Origin: Bifidobacterium sp. ESL0704
Lineage (GTDB): Bacteria > Actinomycetota > Actinomycetes > Actinomycetales > Bifidobacteriaceae
Assembly (NCBI RefSeq): GCF_029392075.1
Contig: NZ_CP113929.1
Location: forward strand, 2,108,001 to 2,172,000
Reading direction: 5' to 3'
Length of the DNA: 64,000 nucleotides
Both the position numbers and the translations under genes were made by a program. Below the pieces are notes generated by a model, which had not been told where the DNA came from, did not search any database, and saw only the letters and a list, made by a program, of their open reading frames with translations. Of this stretch, positions 31,212 through 40,414 are shown piece by piece; the stretch's first letter is position 1, and each line of letters opens with the position of its first letter.

Positions 31212-31706
31212 ATGGCTGAAACGTTCAATGTCCTCGTCGAGATCCCGCGCGGATCGAAGAACAAGTACGAAGTGGACCAGGAGACGGGCCGCATCACGCT
31301 CGACCGCACCCTCTTCACCTCCTTCGGATATCCGGATGACTACGGCTACATCGAAGGCACCCTCGGCGAAGACGGCGATCCGCTCGACGCCCTGGTAATG
31401 ATTCCGAACTCGGTCTTCCCGGGCTGCGTCATCGAGTGCCGCGCCGTAGGCCTCTACCACATGGAAGATGAAGAGGGCGGCGACGACAAGGTGCTGTGCG
31501 TGCCCGCCGATGTGCGTTTCGATGACATCAAGGACATCGATGACGTCAACGAGTATCACAAGGCCGAAATCAAGCACTTCTTCGAGCAGTACAAGGCCCT
31601 GGAGCCCGGCAAGGAAGTCAAGCCCGGCGATTACTGGACCAACGTGGCCGAAGCCGAGAAGCAGATCAAGGCTTCCCGCGAGCGCCTCGCCGCTTCCAAG
31701 AAGTGA
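31212..31706 (+). CDS. ppa: Inorganic pyrophosphatase (family I)
   Basis: Hydrolyses PPi to phosphate and drives biosynthesis. 164 residues with the family I pattern: VEIPRGSKNKYEVD, SFGYPDDYGYIEGT, and the metal site GDPLDALVM. The ATG follows AAGGAGCAAAC. A longer reading from 31134 ignores this ribosome binding site. Confidence 0.96.
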   Translation: MAETFNVLVEIPRGSKNKYEVDQETGRITLDRTLFTSFGYPDDYGYIEGTLGEDGDPLDALVMIPNSVFPGCVIECRAVGLYHMEDEEGGDDKVLCVPADVRFDDIKDIDDVNEYHKAEIKHFFEQYKALEPGKEVKPGDYWTNVAEAEKQIKASRERLAASKK

Positions 31707-31785
31707 GACGATAGCTCATCTTGAATATCGTTGGTTCTCAATTACGACCATTGATGAGATAACCATTCGGCATTCACCATTACCT

Positions 31786-31821
31786 AAACCGGAACATGCA
31801 TCGCGCATCGTTCCGGTTTTT
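31786..31821 (+). terminator. Rho-independent terminator of ppa
   Basis: AACCGGAAC and GTTCCGGTT form the stem; TTTTTA follows. It lies 80 bases after the ppa stop. Confidence 0.88.
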
Positions 31822-31851
31822 ATTTGCCAAATTCGCAGAACGACGAAACAT

Positions 31852-31880
31852 CGGTCAAGTCATCGACCGGGTATTATACT
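31852..31880 (+). promoter_or_regulatory. Candidate promoter of mntP with a long leader
   Basis: CGGTCA, 17 bases, then TATACT. The predicted start near 31887 leaves a leader of about 207 bases before the mntP ATG, long enough for a riboswitch. I could not match the yybP-ykoY manganese consensus with certainty. Confidence 0.35.
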
Positions 31881-32093
31881 GAGGTCAACAATTGTGGCAT
31901 GCGAACGGTATTCACATCGGGAATTCAAAGCCGGGACATTGGTGGGTTGCCAGCAGTTCTCAATGCCGAAACACAAGGCGTAGGCGGGTAACCGTCGAGG
32001 CCCATTCGCGTGCGACTTGCGGTGACAACCGACTGGCTCACCGCCATCAACGTCGGCGCCGCGGATGAACACGAAAGTGCAGCCGTCAAGCTT

Positions 32094-32660
32094 ATGATCG
32101 TCGAAATCCTGCTTATCGCGGTGTCCGTTTCGATGGATGCCTTCGCCATCGCCATCGGCAAGGGGTTGGCCACCAAACATGTCCGGCCGGTCAATGCGAT
32201 CAAAACTGCACTCTGGTTCGGTGGTTTTCAGGCGCTCTTCCCCGTCCTGGGCTACTTCTTCGCTTCATTGTTCGGCAAGTACGTCGAGGCCGTCGACCAT
32301 TGGATCATCTTCGCTCTGCTCGCGCTCATCGGCGGCAACATGATTCGCGAGGCCTTCGGCGAGCCGGAGGAAGACACCAAGGAAACCGCGCAATTCGACT
32401 GGCGGCACATGGCCCCGCTCGCCGTGGCGTGCAGCATCGACGCCTTCGCGGTGGGCGTGAGCTTCCAGTTCATGCCACTCAACATCTGGGGGGCCGCCGC
32501 CATCATCGGCGTCATCACGGGAGCCTTCTCCATCGCCGGCCTCTACCTCGGCCACACCATCGGCGTACGTTGGCAGCAGACCGCCCAAATCATCGGTGGT
32601 ATCATCCTGATTCTCATTGGTCTGAAAACCCTGTTGGAACACCTCGGCATCATCGCCTAA
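32094..32660 (+). CDS. mntP: Manganese efflux pump MntP
   Basis: Exports Mn2+ and protects against its excess. 188 residues and six TM helices in two repeated halves, each with the conserved Asp motif: SVSMDAFAIAIGKGL and ACSIDAFAVGVSFQF. The start at 32094 gives the family N-terminus MIVEILLIAVSVSMDAF; no clear ribosome binding site is seen, and a GTG at 32010 would add 28 residues not typical of the family. Confidence 0.9.
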   Translation: MIVEILLIAVSVSMDAFAIAIGKGLATKHVRPVNAIKTALWFGGFQALFPVLGYFFASLFGKYVEAVDHWIIFALLALIGGNMIREAFGEPEEDTKETAQFDWRHMAPLAVACSIDAFAVGVSFQFMPLNIWGAAAIIGVITGAFSIAGLYLGHTIGVRWQQTAQIIGGIILILIGLKTLLEHLGIIA

Positions 32661-32756
32661 TCCCGACAGCAACAGCCAATCGCGTTGTCGCGAGAAGCGG
32701 CAAAGGCATTCACAAGGTCATGCAAATCACGCCAGCACCTGCCATCCGAACGTATG

Positions 32757-32930
32757 CAAAATGCACTTTATTCACAGACCCGGCAAAAATGTGCATTTCA
32801 GACCAGCCAAAACGCACATTATTCACAGGCTGGCGCAAAATGTGCATTTTGCACCAGCTAAAACGCACTTTATTCACAGACCCGGCAAGAACATACGTTT
32901 TAGACCAACTAAAACGCACTTTTTATGCAG
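32757..32930. repeat. Family B repeat array, about 51-bp period
   Basis: Three full units and part of a fourth, built from CACTTTATTCACAG, CCGGCA or TGGCGC, ATGTGCATTT and CCAGC(C/T)AAAACG. Opposite-facing TGCAC and GTGCA words allow hairpins. TTATTCACA, a weak DnaA-box match, recurs at 32768, 32819 and 32870. It lies between the convergent mntP and membrane-protein genes. Confidence 0.75.
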
Positions 32931-32945
32931 ACGAATAACAACCTC

Positions 32946-33806
32946 TCAGCCGACGAAAACCAGCAGCGCAACCAGCGCAAGGAACACGACGAAGCCGCCG
33001 TACATCACCGGCATCAGACCCAGAGAGTAACGGGCATAGCTGCGGAAATTCCGAATGTCCTTCCCATTGCCGGCCTCAAGCTTGAAGCGCGGCAACGGAC
33101 TTCCGGCAGCCCGATAATCCTTCGCCCACCTGGTCGACGCCCACGACAGCGCCGCCAACAGAGCCACGGCAATCACTGCGACAATCGCGACCACATACGG
33201 CTTGCGCGCACCCAACGCGCCGACACCGAAATAACGCAGCAGAGCCGGAGCGAACACCCAGCCCGAAGCCCCTGCCATCGCGACGTCGAACATCAGGCCG
33301 TGCGAAAGGGAAAGCACCATATTCGTCCGTTCGCGGCGCAGCATCTGATGCAGGAAACCGAGGATGACGAACGCCGCCAGCACAATCAGCAATGCGGTCG
33401 CCCAGCGAGTGCACCAATGCAGCAATTCATCACCAGACATCGCATCGAAACGGGCAGACACATGACGACGCAGCCTGCGCGGCCCCGTCATGCCATCGGC
33501 ATTCGGCAACGCCTCCGCCAGTGACGTTTCGGTCGCATATATCATGCCGAATCCGCCAAAGGCTCCCACCAAGGCATCAAAAATGCTGGTGTGCAACGGC
33601 CAGGAAACTCCCACAAAAATCGCCAGTGCCCCGGCAACCGCCGTAAAGATGGCGACTTCCATACGCCCTTCGACAAAGCAGGCAACGACCAAGAGAACAG
33701 CGATAACCGCATACGCGCCGACCTCAAGCGCCACCATCCCCTTGGGGGAACCTATCGACATAGATTGCTGTCCACCATTGCCGTCGCCATTCGCCGCAGC
33801 AGTCAT
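32946..33806 (-). CDS. Polytopic membrane protein of unknown function
   Basis: 286 residues with about eight hydrophobic helices (for example VGAYAVIAVLLVVACFV, VAIFTAVAGALAIFVGV, ALLIVLAAFVILGFL, VVAIVAVIAVALLAAL and VMYGGFVVFLALVALLVFVG). No transporter motif is recognised. The ATG at 33806 gives a short Gly/Asn-rich start before the first TM. A longer frame back to 34229 would run through the divergent promoter region and is rejected. Confidence 0.65.
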   Translation of the reverse strand: MTAAANGDGNGGQQSMSIGSPKGMVALEVGAYAVIAVLLVVACFVEGRMEVAIFTAVAGALAIFVGVSWPLHTSIFDALVGAFGGFGMIYATETSLAEALPNADGMTGPRRLRRHVSARFDAMSGDELLHWCTRWATALLIVLAAFVILGFLHQMLRRERTNMVLSLSHGLMFDVAMAGASGWVFAPALLRYFGVGALGARKPYVVAIVAVIAVALLAALSWASTRWAKDYRAAGSPLPRFKLEAGNGKDIRNFRSYARYSLGLMPVMYGGFVVFLALVALLVFVG

Positions 33807-34123
33807 CCGTAACCCCGTTCCGTCTCGTGTCACTCGCTTTTCGCACCATTCTAGGCACGAAATCCGGTCATCCAAAACCTTGCCGCCTAGCCGCTTACCG
33901 GCTTTCGAACCACCAAACCCCGGCGTAACACCGCCGAAACCAACAAGGTTTTCTATAAGAAATATGGTAGCTGCCAGTGTCCACAACCAGCAGGTACAAT
34001 GACGGTAATCGCATAAACCCCAATGACGTCGTATACACGGTGTCGAGTTGTGCTTGAGGCCGTTCGACCGGAGACGGCAAAGCCTACAGGCAACAGGGCG
34101 CACGATCGGGAGGGGAGGGCTCG
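33807..34123. other. Divergent intergenic region, nothing recognised
   Basis: 317 bases between the membrane protein and the GlnR-type gene. It must hold promoters for both. TACAAT near 33996 is a possible -10 for the plus strand. No repeats, RNA gene or coding frame are apparent. Confidence 0.4.
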
Positions 34124-34900
34124 ATGACCGATTTGACATTGATGACGATGGCCCCCAACCCTGCGAGCGTGCTTCCCAGCCTCGCCCTGCTTTCCTACCG
34201 CGTGCGCGTGCTACCGATGGATGCCGCAAGCCTGGTGAAGCTTCCCGAAAACACCATTCTTTTCCTCGATGCGCGCGACGATCTCGCCAACGCCAAGACG
34301 CTGTGCAATCTCATTCACGCCTCCGGTCTTTCCATTCCGATCATCCCCATTATTACGGAAGGCGGCTTTACCGCCATCAATATCCAGTGGGGCGTGGCCG
34401 ACGTCGTGGTGAACAACGCCTCCCCCGCCGAGGTGGAAGGCCGGCTGCGGCTGGTCTGCGAGCGCGGCCAGACCGCCCCGACCACTACGCGCACATCCGT
34501 GGAACGCGACAATTACAACGATGACGGGCAAATCCGTTCCGGTGACCTGGTGGTGGACACCAAGGGTTATACGGCCACGCTCAACGGCGAACCGGTGAAC
34601 CTGGCCTATAAGGAATTCGAACTGCTGAAATATCTTGTCGCGCACCCTCACCGCGTCTTCACCCGCGCCCAGCTGCTACAGGAAGTGTGGGGCTACGACT
34701 ATTACGGCGGCACGCGCACGGTCGACGTCCACGTGCGTCGCCTGCGCGCCAAGCTCGGCGGCGAATACGAGCATATGATCGGCACCGTGCGCAACGTCGG
34801 TTATCGTTTCGATCCGCCGGATGACGGCGATAATCATGACGTCAACGATGCCAGCGCACCAATTCCCGGTGCTGCAGATGCCACCACCGCCAACAACTGA
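34124..34900 (+). CDS. glnR: GlnR-type orphan OmpR-family response regulator
   Basis: 258 residues. An atypical receiver domain opens LTLMTMAPNPASVLPSLALLSYRVRVLP, followed by LFLDARDDLANAKTLC. The C-terminal winged helix is nearly a match to actinobacterial GlnR: AYKEFELLKYLVAHPHRVF, TRAQLLQEVWGYDYYGGTR, TVDVHVRRLRAKLGGEYEH and MIGTVRNVGYRFDPP. GlnR controls nitrogen assimilation without a dedicated kinase, and no sensor kinase gene is adjacent. The ATG follows GGAGGGGAGGG. The ~30-residue acidic tail is variable. Confidence 0.8.
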   Translation: MTDLTLMTMAPNPASVLPSLALLSYRVRVLPMDAASLVKLPENTILFLDARDDLANAKTLCNLIHASGLSIPIIPIITEGGFTAINIQWGVADVVVNNASPAEVEGRLRLVCERGQTAPTTTRTSVERDNYNDDGQIRSGDLVVDTKGYTATLNGEPVNLAYKEFELLKYLVAHPHRVFTRAQLLQEVWGYDYYGGTRTVDVHVRRLRAKLGGEYEHMIGTVRNVGYRFDPPDDGDNHDVNDASAPIPGAADATTANN

Positions 34901-34925
34901 CATACCGCACGGTATCCCGGCCATC

Positions 34926-34931
34926 TATAAT
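34926..34931 (+). promoter_or_regulatory. -10 hexamer TATAAT of a leaderless promoter (nth)
   Basis: A perfect TATAAT ends seven bases before the nth ATG and no Shine-Dalgarno is present, so transcription should start at the ATG. Confidence 0.55.
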
Positions 34932-34938
34932 CGCTTTT

Positions 34939-35607
34939 ATGCCAAAGGAAACGAAGAAACAGCGCCTCGAACGCATGCATGGCGAGTACGAAATCCTACG
35001 CGAACTCATTCCCGAGCCCGCATGCGCGCTGCATTTCAAGACTCCGTTCCAGCTTTTGGTCGCCACTGTTCTAAGCGCCCAGACCACCGACGTGCGCGTC
35101 AACAGCGTCACCCCCACGCTCTTCAAGGATTACGGCACACCGGAACGACTCGCGGCGGCCAACCCGGAAGTCATCGAAGACATCATCCATCCAGTCGGCT
35201 TCTATCACGCCAAGGCCGACCACATCATCACTCTTTCCGGCCAACTCATGGATCGCTACGATGGCGTCGTACCGCAAAAAATGGAAGAACTGACTAAGCT
35301 TGCAGGCGTGGGCCGCAAGACGGCAAATGTCGTATTGGGCAACGCCTTCGACATCCCCGGTTTTCCCGTCGATACCCACGTCATTCGACTGACCGGACGC
35401 TTGCGCTGGCGCAACGACTGGCGCAGCACGCATCCCGACCCGGTCAAAATCGAAAAGGAAATCACCGGCTATTTCGCCCCCGAAGAATGGACAAACCTTT
35501 CGCACCGCCTCATCCTCTTCGGCCGTTCTACCTGCCACGCTCGCAAACCCGTATGCGTCGATTGCCCGCTCAACGACACCTGCCCTTCCGCAGGGCAGTT
35601 CGGCTGA
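34939..35607 (+). CDS. nth: Endonuclease III (DNA glycosylase/AP lyase)
   Basis: Base-excision repair of oxidised pyrimidines. 222 residues: helix-hairpin-helix LAGVGRKTANVVLGNAFD with the catalytic Lys, then the catalytic Asp in FPVDTHVIRLTGRL, and a C-terminal 4Fe-4S cluster C-x6-C-x2-C-x5-C (CHARKPVCVDCPLNDTC). The start follows a TATAAT with no leader. Confidence 0.95.
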   Translation: MPKETKKQRLERMHGEYEILRELIPEPACALHFKTPFQLLVATVLSAQTTDVRVNSVTPTLFKDYGTPERLAAANPEVIEDIIHPVGFYHAKADHIITLSGQLMDRYDGVVPQKMEELTKLAGVGRKTANVVLGNAFDIPGFPVDTHVIRLTGRLRWRNDWRSTHPDPVKIEKEITGYFAPEEWTNLSHRLILFGRSTCHARKPVCVDCPLNDTCPSAGQFG

Positions 35608-35689
35608 GCACTCGGGCAACGTTATCCGTGAAAATCCAAGCATTTCAGTCTTTTCACGTCTCTTTCAGGAATCATTCAGCACCGGATAG

Positions 35690-35695
35690 TAAACT
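35690..35695 (+). promoter_or_regulatory. -10 hexamer TAAACT of a probable leaderless promoter
   Basis: TAAACT lies eight bases before the ATG at 35704 and there is no ribosome binding site between them. Confidence 0.4.
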
Positions 35696-35703
35696 GTTGA
35701 GTC

Positions 35704-37236
35704 ATGTCACGTCATAAGCAGCAAATGAGCGGGCCGATGAGGGGTCTCGTCTTCCTCGGTGCTGCTGCGGTGCTCTTCGCCCTTGTAGGTGTCGGCTGGG
35801 CTCATTTCGACCATCGCTCCGTTGACGCCACCCTGCTTCATTCCGGTTCGGAAGTCACCGTCGGATTGGATGCCACGGCCCCGCAGTCTCTCGACATCCG
35901 CACAGTGCAAGGCAAAGAGCTCGACCAGGCGTTGCTCGGCAATGTATACGAAACCCTCGTCGGCCGCGACCAGGACAACAAACTTGTCCCGTCCATCGCC
36001 AAAAGCTGGGATGTCTCGAAAGACGGCCTCAACTATACGTTCACGCTCAATGCGGATATGCGCTTCGCCAACGGGGACGCTCTGGATTCCACCGACGTGG
36101 TCTACTCCCTTCAGCAGGTCATCAACAGGAACTACGTGGGCTCCGAGGATCTCACAGGTCTCAAATCCGTCAAAAACCCTGACACCTCGACGGTGCAGAT
36201 AAGTCTTTCCTCACCCAATCCGCGACTTCTGCGGGCGCTTTCCTCACGTGCCGGAATCGTCTATGATTCGACTTCCAACATCAACTATGCCAAGCAGGCC
36301 GGCGGCAGCGGACCGTTCACCGTGCGCAGTTTCGACCCCGGCAATTCCATCGTATTCACACGCAATCCCCTGTACTGGAAACAACAGTCGGCCAGTTCAC
36401 AGATGACCCTGCGCTATTTCGACTCCGTTCAATCGCTTGGCAAAGCCATGAAAGACGGAACGGTCCAGCTTGCGGTGCTGCGTCCCTCGGATTCCCCGAA
36501 GCCATTCCAAGGCAGCAAAAAATACAGCGTTTCGAAGGGATTGACGACTTCAAAGTTGACGCTGGCGCTCAACAACAGCAGCGATTCGATCTTCTCCGAC
36601 GAACGCGCGCGTTCGGCCGTCCGCTATATCCTCGACAACGAGGCCATCACCAAAAGCCAGCCCAACGCGGCGTCCGTGCTCAACGGACCGATCAGTCCGC
36701 TGGAACCCGGTTACGACGATCTTTCCGCGATATTCCCGCACAATCTGGACGCTGGAAAAAACGATCTGAACTACTGGATCACCCGGCCGGGGTATTTCGG
36801 GGACATCACGTTCCTGGTACCCGACGAATACGCGTCGCTTGGCCAGCAGGTGCTCGACCAGTTCAAGACCACGCAGCTCCATCTGGTGATGCAAGTCGTC
36901 GATGACGATACGCTCAGGCAACGGCTCGACAACGGCGATTACAAAATGGCTATCGTCGCCATGCAGGGGCCGGACGATCTGGGCGCCTTCGCCGAAGGCC
37001 GCTTCGGCTATCAGAACAGCGAGGCCCAGCAGGATTACCGCAACGCTCTGGCCTCCACCAACGATATCGATTATCAGCAGAATCTCCGCGCCTATGCCAA
37101 AACCGTGAGCTCGGACGCCGGAAGCGCTTGGTTCTATAACGAAAGCAGCATGGTGGCCGCGGACAATAACATCGCCGGCTACCCCAGGAATATGACCGAC
37201 GAACTGCTGCCGTTACGCGATGTGAGCACAAAGTAA
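35704..37236 (+). CDS. Oligopeptide-type ABC transporter substrate-binding protein (SBP family 5)
   Basis: 510 residues. An N-terminal hydrophobic segment (LVFLGAAAVLFALVGVGWAHF) anchors or exports it; there is no lipobox Cys, which is unusual for a Gram-positive binding protein. Family 5 pattern: LGNVYETLVGRDQDNKLVPS, AKSWDVSKDGLNYTFTL, RFANGDALDSTDVVYSLQQ. No permease or ATPase genes are adjacent, so it either serves a remote transporter or has another role. Confidence 0.8.
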   Translation: MSRHKQQMSGPMRGLVFLGAAAVLFALVGVGWAHFDHRSVDATLLHSGSEVTVGLDATAPQSLDIRTVQGKELDQALLGNVYETLVGRDQDNKLVPSIAKSWDVSKDGLNYTFTLNADMRFANGDALDSTDVVYSLQQVINRNYVGSEDLTGLKSVKNPDTSTVQISLSSPNPRLLRALSSRAGIVYDSTSNINYAKQAGGSGPFTVRSFDPGNSIVFTRNPLYWKQQSASSQMTLRYFDSVQSLGKAMKDGTVQLAVLRPSDSPKPFQGSKKYSVSKGLTTSKLTLALNNSSDSIFSDERARSAVRYILDNEAITKSQPNAASVLNGPISPLEPGYDDLSAIFPHNLDAGKNDLNYWITRPGYFGDITFLVPDEYASLGQQVLDQFKTTQLHLVMQVVDDDTLRQRLDNGDYKMAIVAMQGPDDLGAFAEGRFGYQNSEAQQDYRNALASTNDIDYQQNLRAYAKTVSSDAGSAWFYNESSMVAADNNIAGYPRNMTDELLPLRDVSTK

Positions 37237-37289
37237 CCCGCCAACGCCCGCATGCCAACCACGGCGGCGCTGATGTCACCATTGCTTTC

Positions 37290-37295
37290 TAAAAT
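37290..37295 (+). promoter_or_regulatory. -10 hexamer TAAAAT of a probable leaderless promoter (valS)
   Basis: TAAAAT ends eight bases before the valS ATG; no Shine-Dalgarno is visible. Confidence 0.4.
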
Positions 37296-37303
37296 TGGTC
37301 GTT

Positions 37304-40057
37304 ATGACTGATCAGGACAATAGCATTATCCACGCAAGCCTTTCGCCGCTGCCCGACCGGGTCGGCGTCGACGGCCTGGAAGACAAATGGCGTTCCGAAT
37401 GGGACAACGACGGCACCTACGAATTCGAGATTCCGCGCGACGGCAACGGCGCACCCGACCGTGCGTCCGTCTACTCCATCGACACCCCGCCACCTACCGT
37501 TTCCGGCAGCCTCCATGTGGGCCACGTCTTCTCCTACACCCACACCGACGTCATCGCCCGCTACGAGCGTATGCGCGGCAAGCACGTCTTCTACCCGATG
37601 GGCTGGGACGACAACGGCCTGCCCACCGAGCGCCGCGTGCAGAACTACTACGGCGTGCGCGTTGACACGTCGCTCAAATACGATCCTGATTTCAAGCCGC
37701 CGTTCGAGGGCACGGACGGCAAGAAGATCAGCGCCCGCGACCAGGTGCCGGTCAGCCGTAAGAACTTCGTGGAGCTGTGTGAGCGCCTGACCGCGCAGGA
37801 CGAGAAGCAGTTCGAGGCGCTGTGGCGTTCCTTGGGCACGTCCATCGACTGGCGCCAGACCTACCACACCATCGGCGAGCATCCGCAGCGCGTGGCACAG
37901 AAAGCGTTCCTGCGTAACCTTGCACGTGGCGAGGCCTATCAGAAGGATGCGCCGAGCCTTTGGGACGTCACCTTCCAGACCGCGGTGGCGCAGGCCGAGC
38001 TGGAAAGCCGCGAATATGACGGCTTCTACCATCGCGTCGCCTTCCGCTTCGAGGACGGCACGCCGATCTACATCGAGACCACCCGACCGGAGCTCCTGGC
38101 AGCCTGCGGCGCGCTGATCGCCAACCCCGACGACGAACGTTACCAGAAGTATTTCGGGCAGTACGTTTACTCTCCGCTCTTCAAAGTCAAGGTGCCGATC
38201 ATGGCGCACCCGGCCGCCGAGATGGACAAGGGCGCCGGCATCGCGATGTGCTGCACCTTCGGCGACCAGACCGATATCGAGTGGTGGCGTGATCTGAACC
38301 TTCCGCTTCGCCCGATCATCCAGCGCAACGGCCGCATCATCATGAGCGTGCCGGATTGGGTCGTCGACGAAGGCGGCAAGAAGATCTTCGAGGAGACCGA
38401 AGGCAAGACCACCTTCACGGCCCGCAAGATCATCGTGGAGCATCTGCGCGAGTCCGGCGATCTCGACGGCGAACCGAAGCCCACCAAGCGTATGACCAAC
38501 TTCTACGAGAAGGGCGACAAGCCGCTCGAAATCGTCACCTCACGCCAGTGGTACCTCAAAAACGGCGGTACCGATATGAAGCTGCGCGCCGAGCTGTTGG
38601 AGCGCGGCAAGGAGCTGCAATTCCATCCCGACTTCATGCGTGTGCGCTATGAGAACTGGGTCAATGGCCTGAACGGCGACTGGCTCATCAGCCGTCAGCG
38701 CTTCTTCGGCGTGCCGTTCCCGCTGTGGTATCCGGTCAACGCCGACGGCGAGCCGGATTACGACCATCCGATCACCCCGCGCGAAGACCAGCTGCCGATC
38801 GATCCGACCAACGACGTGCCTGAAGGTTACACGGAAGACCAGCGCGACGTGCCCGGCGGCTTCACGGCCGAAAAGGACATCATGGACACCTGGGCCACCT
38901 CGTCGCTGACCCCGCAGATCGTCACCCACTGGGAAGAGCCGGATCAGGAGAGCAAGGACCTCTTCAAGGCCACCTTCCCGATGGACCTGCGCCCGCAGGG
39001 TCAGGACATCATCCGCACCTGGCTCTTCACCACGATGGACCGCGCGCATCTCGAGAACCACTGCCTGCCGTGGGCGCATACCGCGCTGTCCGGCTGGATC
39101 CTCGACCCCGACCACAAGAAGATGTCGAAGTCCAAGGGCAACGTCGTGGTTCCCAAGGAGCCGATCGAGAAGTACGGCGCCGACGCGGTGCGCTACTGGG
39201 CCGCTTCCGCCAAGCTCGGCCTCGACGCCACCTATGACGAAGGGCAGATGAAGATCGGCCGCCGTCTGGCCATCAAGCTGCTGAACGCCACCAAGTTCGC
39301 GCTGGCCATCGGCCGTGAGGACGACAACCATCACGTTGGTGCCGCCTCAAGCGCCGATTGGAATCCGGCCGACGTCACCGAACCGCTGGACCGCGCGGTG
39401 ATGGCTCGCCTGGCAACCGTGATCCGCGAAGCCACCAAGTCGATGGACGCCTACGAGCACTCCAAGGCGCTCGAACTCATCGAGACGTTCTTCTGGCAGT
39501 TCTGCGACGACTACATCGAGCTGGTGAAGAACCGCGCTTACGGCACGGCAGATTCCACCGGCAAGACCCCATCTGAGGCCGCCGTGAAGTCCGCGCACAC
39601 CACGCTGGGCCTCGGCCTTGAGGCGTTCGCACGTCTGCTCGCGCCGTATATGCCGTTCGCCACCGAAGAGGTCTGGCACTGGATGCACGCCGGCGAGGGA
39701 TCCGTGCACACCTCCTCCTGGCCGACCGCCGAGCCTTACGAGGCCGCCGCAGGCGACGCCGACCCGGACATGCTCGTTTGGGCAGGCAAGGCACTGGCCG
39801 AGCTGCGCGGTTTGAAGTCGCAGGCCAAGGTCTCAATGAAGACCCCGATCTTGAAGGCCACGCTCAACGCGGCCAACGAGGCCGGCAAGACGGCCATCGA
39901 CTTGAGCCTCGTCGACATCGCCGAAGCCGGCAAGGTCACTGGTCCGCTTTCGGTTACGGTCGACGCTTCCGACGATACCCCGGACAACGAGATTATCGTT
40001 CGTGTCAGCGACGCCGAACTCGGTGAGCCGCCGGCCAAGAAGCCCAAGAAGAAGTAG
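37304..40057 (+). CDS. valS: Valyl-tRNA synthetase
   Basis: Charges tRNA-Val. 917 residues: the class I HIGH motif as HVGH in SGSLHVGHVFSYTH, the KMSKS loop in HKKMSKSKGNVVVP, and an editing domain around IETTRPELLAACGALI. The C-terminal anticodon-binding helices end in a Lys-rich tail (PPAKKPKKK). The ATG at 37304 is preferred; a TTG nine bases upstream is less likely. Confidence 0.96.
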   Translation: MTDQDNSIIHASLSPLPDRVGVDGLEDKWRSEWDNDGTYEFEIPRDGNGAPDRASVYSIDTPPPTVSGSLHVGHVFSYTHTDVIARYERMRGKHVFYPMGWDDNGLPTERRVQNYYGVRVDTSLKYDPDFKPPFEGTDGKKISARDQVPVSRKNFVELCERLTAQDEKQFEALWRSLGTSIDWRQTYHTIGEHPQRVAQKAFLRNLARGEAYQKDAPSLWDVTFQTAVAQAELESREYDGFYHRVAFRFEDGTPIYIETTRPELLAACGALIANPDDERYQKYFGQYVYSPLFKVKVPIMAHPAAEMDKGAGIAMCCTFGDQTDIEWWRDLNLPLRPIIQRNGRIIMSVPDWVVDEGGKKIFEETEGKTTFTARKIIVEHLRESGDLDGEPKPTKRMTNFYEKGDKPLEIVTSRQWYLKNGGTDMKLRAELLERGKELQFHPDFMRVRYENWVNGLNGDWLISRQRFFGVPFPLWYPVNADGEPDYDHPITPREDQLPIDPTNDVPEGYTEDQRDVPGGFTAEKDIMDTWATSSLTPQIVTHWEEPDQESKDLFKATFPMDLRPQGQDIIRTWLFTTMDRAHLENHCLPWAHTALSGWILDPDHKKMSKSKGNVVVPKEPIEKYGADAVRYWAASAKLGLDATYDEGQMKIGRRLAIKLLNATKFALAIGREDDNHHVGAASSADWNPADVTEPLDRAVMARLATVIREATKSMDAYEHSKALELIETFFWQFCDDYIELVKNRAYGTADSTGKTPSEAAVKSAHTTLGLGLEAFARLLAPYMPFATEEVWHWMHAGEGSVHTSSWPTAEPYEAAAGDADPDMLVWAGKALAELRGLKSQAKVSMKTPILKATLNAANEAGKTAIDLSLVDIAEAGKVTGPLSVTVDASDDTPDNEIIVRVSDAELGEPPAKKPKKK

Positions 40058-40079
40058 TTTCCGATACGTTGGTTTGATG

Positions 40080-40119
40080 AAAAGGCCTGATACGTTTGAT
40101 ACGACGTGTCAGGCCTTTT
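40080..40119 (+). terminator. Rho-independent terminator of valS
   Basis: AAAAGGCCTGATAC and GTGTCAGGCCTTTT form a near-perfect stem with a T-run, 23 bases after the stop. The A-run on the left could serve the other strand. Confidence 0.88.
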
Positions 40120-40293
40120 CAGTACCTGCTTTGCCCATCTGCTTGTCCCCGATTTCCGAGGCTTTGAGCGACAATATTCGCGGCGCGCAAACCTTGTGAT
40201 TGTACATCAATCGTTTCTATATTGTTCCATTTTGCGATACGACTGCTGAATCACCGAAATTCAACAAACCCTTTCAAAGGGCGTCAATCGATT

Positions 40294-40321
40294 TGACAAC
40301 TTTTGTTTTCCGACTATTTTA
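40294..40321 (+). promoter_or_regulatory. Candidate promoter of ppdK
   Basis: Consensus TTGACA, 16 bases, TATTTT in an A+T-rich stretch about 90 bases before the start codon. The rest of the 357-base gap shows no further feature. Confidence 0.5.
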
Positions 40322-40414
40322 AATTAAACGCTGCAATATTTTCATCACATCGTCGGTTTCGTATTCACCATGTGGCAGCCGTCCAAGAATCAAATGTCCA
40401 ATGAGGGAAGAGCG

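Noticed and set aside
31880..32093. Confident yybP-ykoY riboswitch call upstream of mntP
   Set aside because: The conserved loop sequences could not be aligned by eye, so it is kept only as a hypothesis.
32946..34229. Extended 427-residue form of the membrane protein
   Set aside because: The extra 141 residues run through the divergent promoter region and are Arg/Trp/Cys-rich without a domain. The start at 33806 gives a sensible membrane protein.
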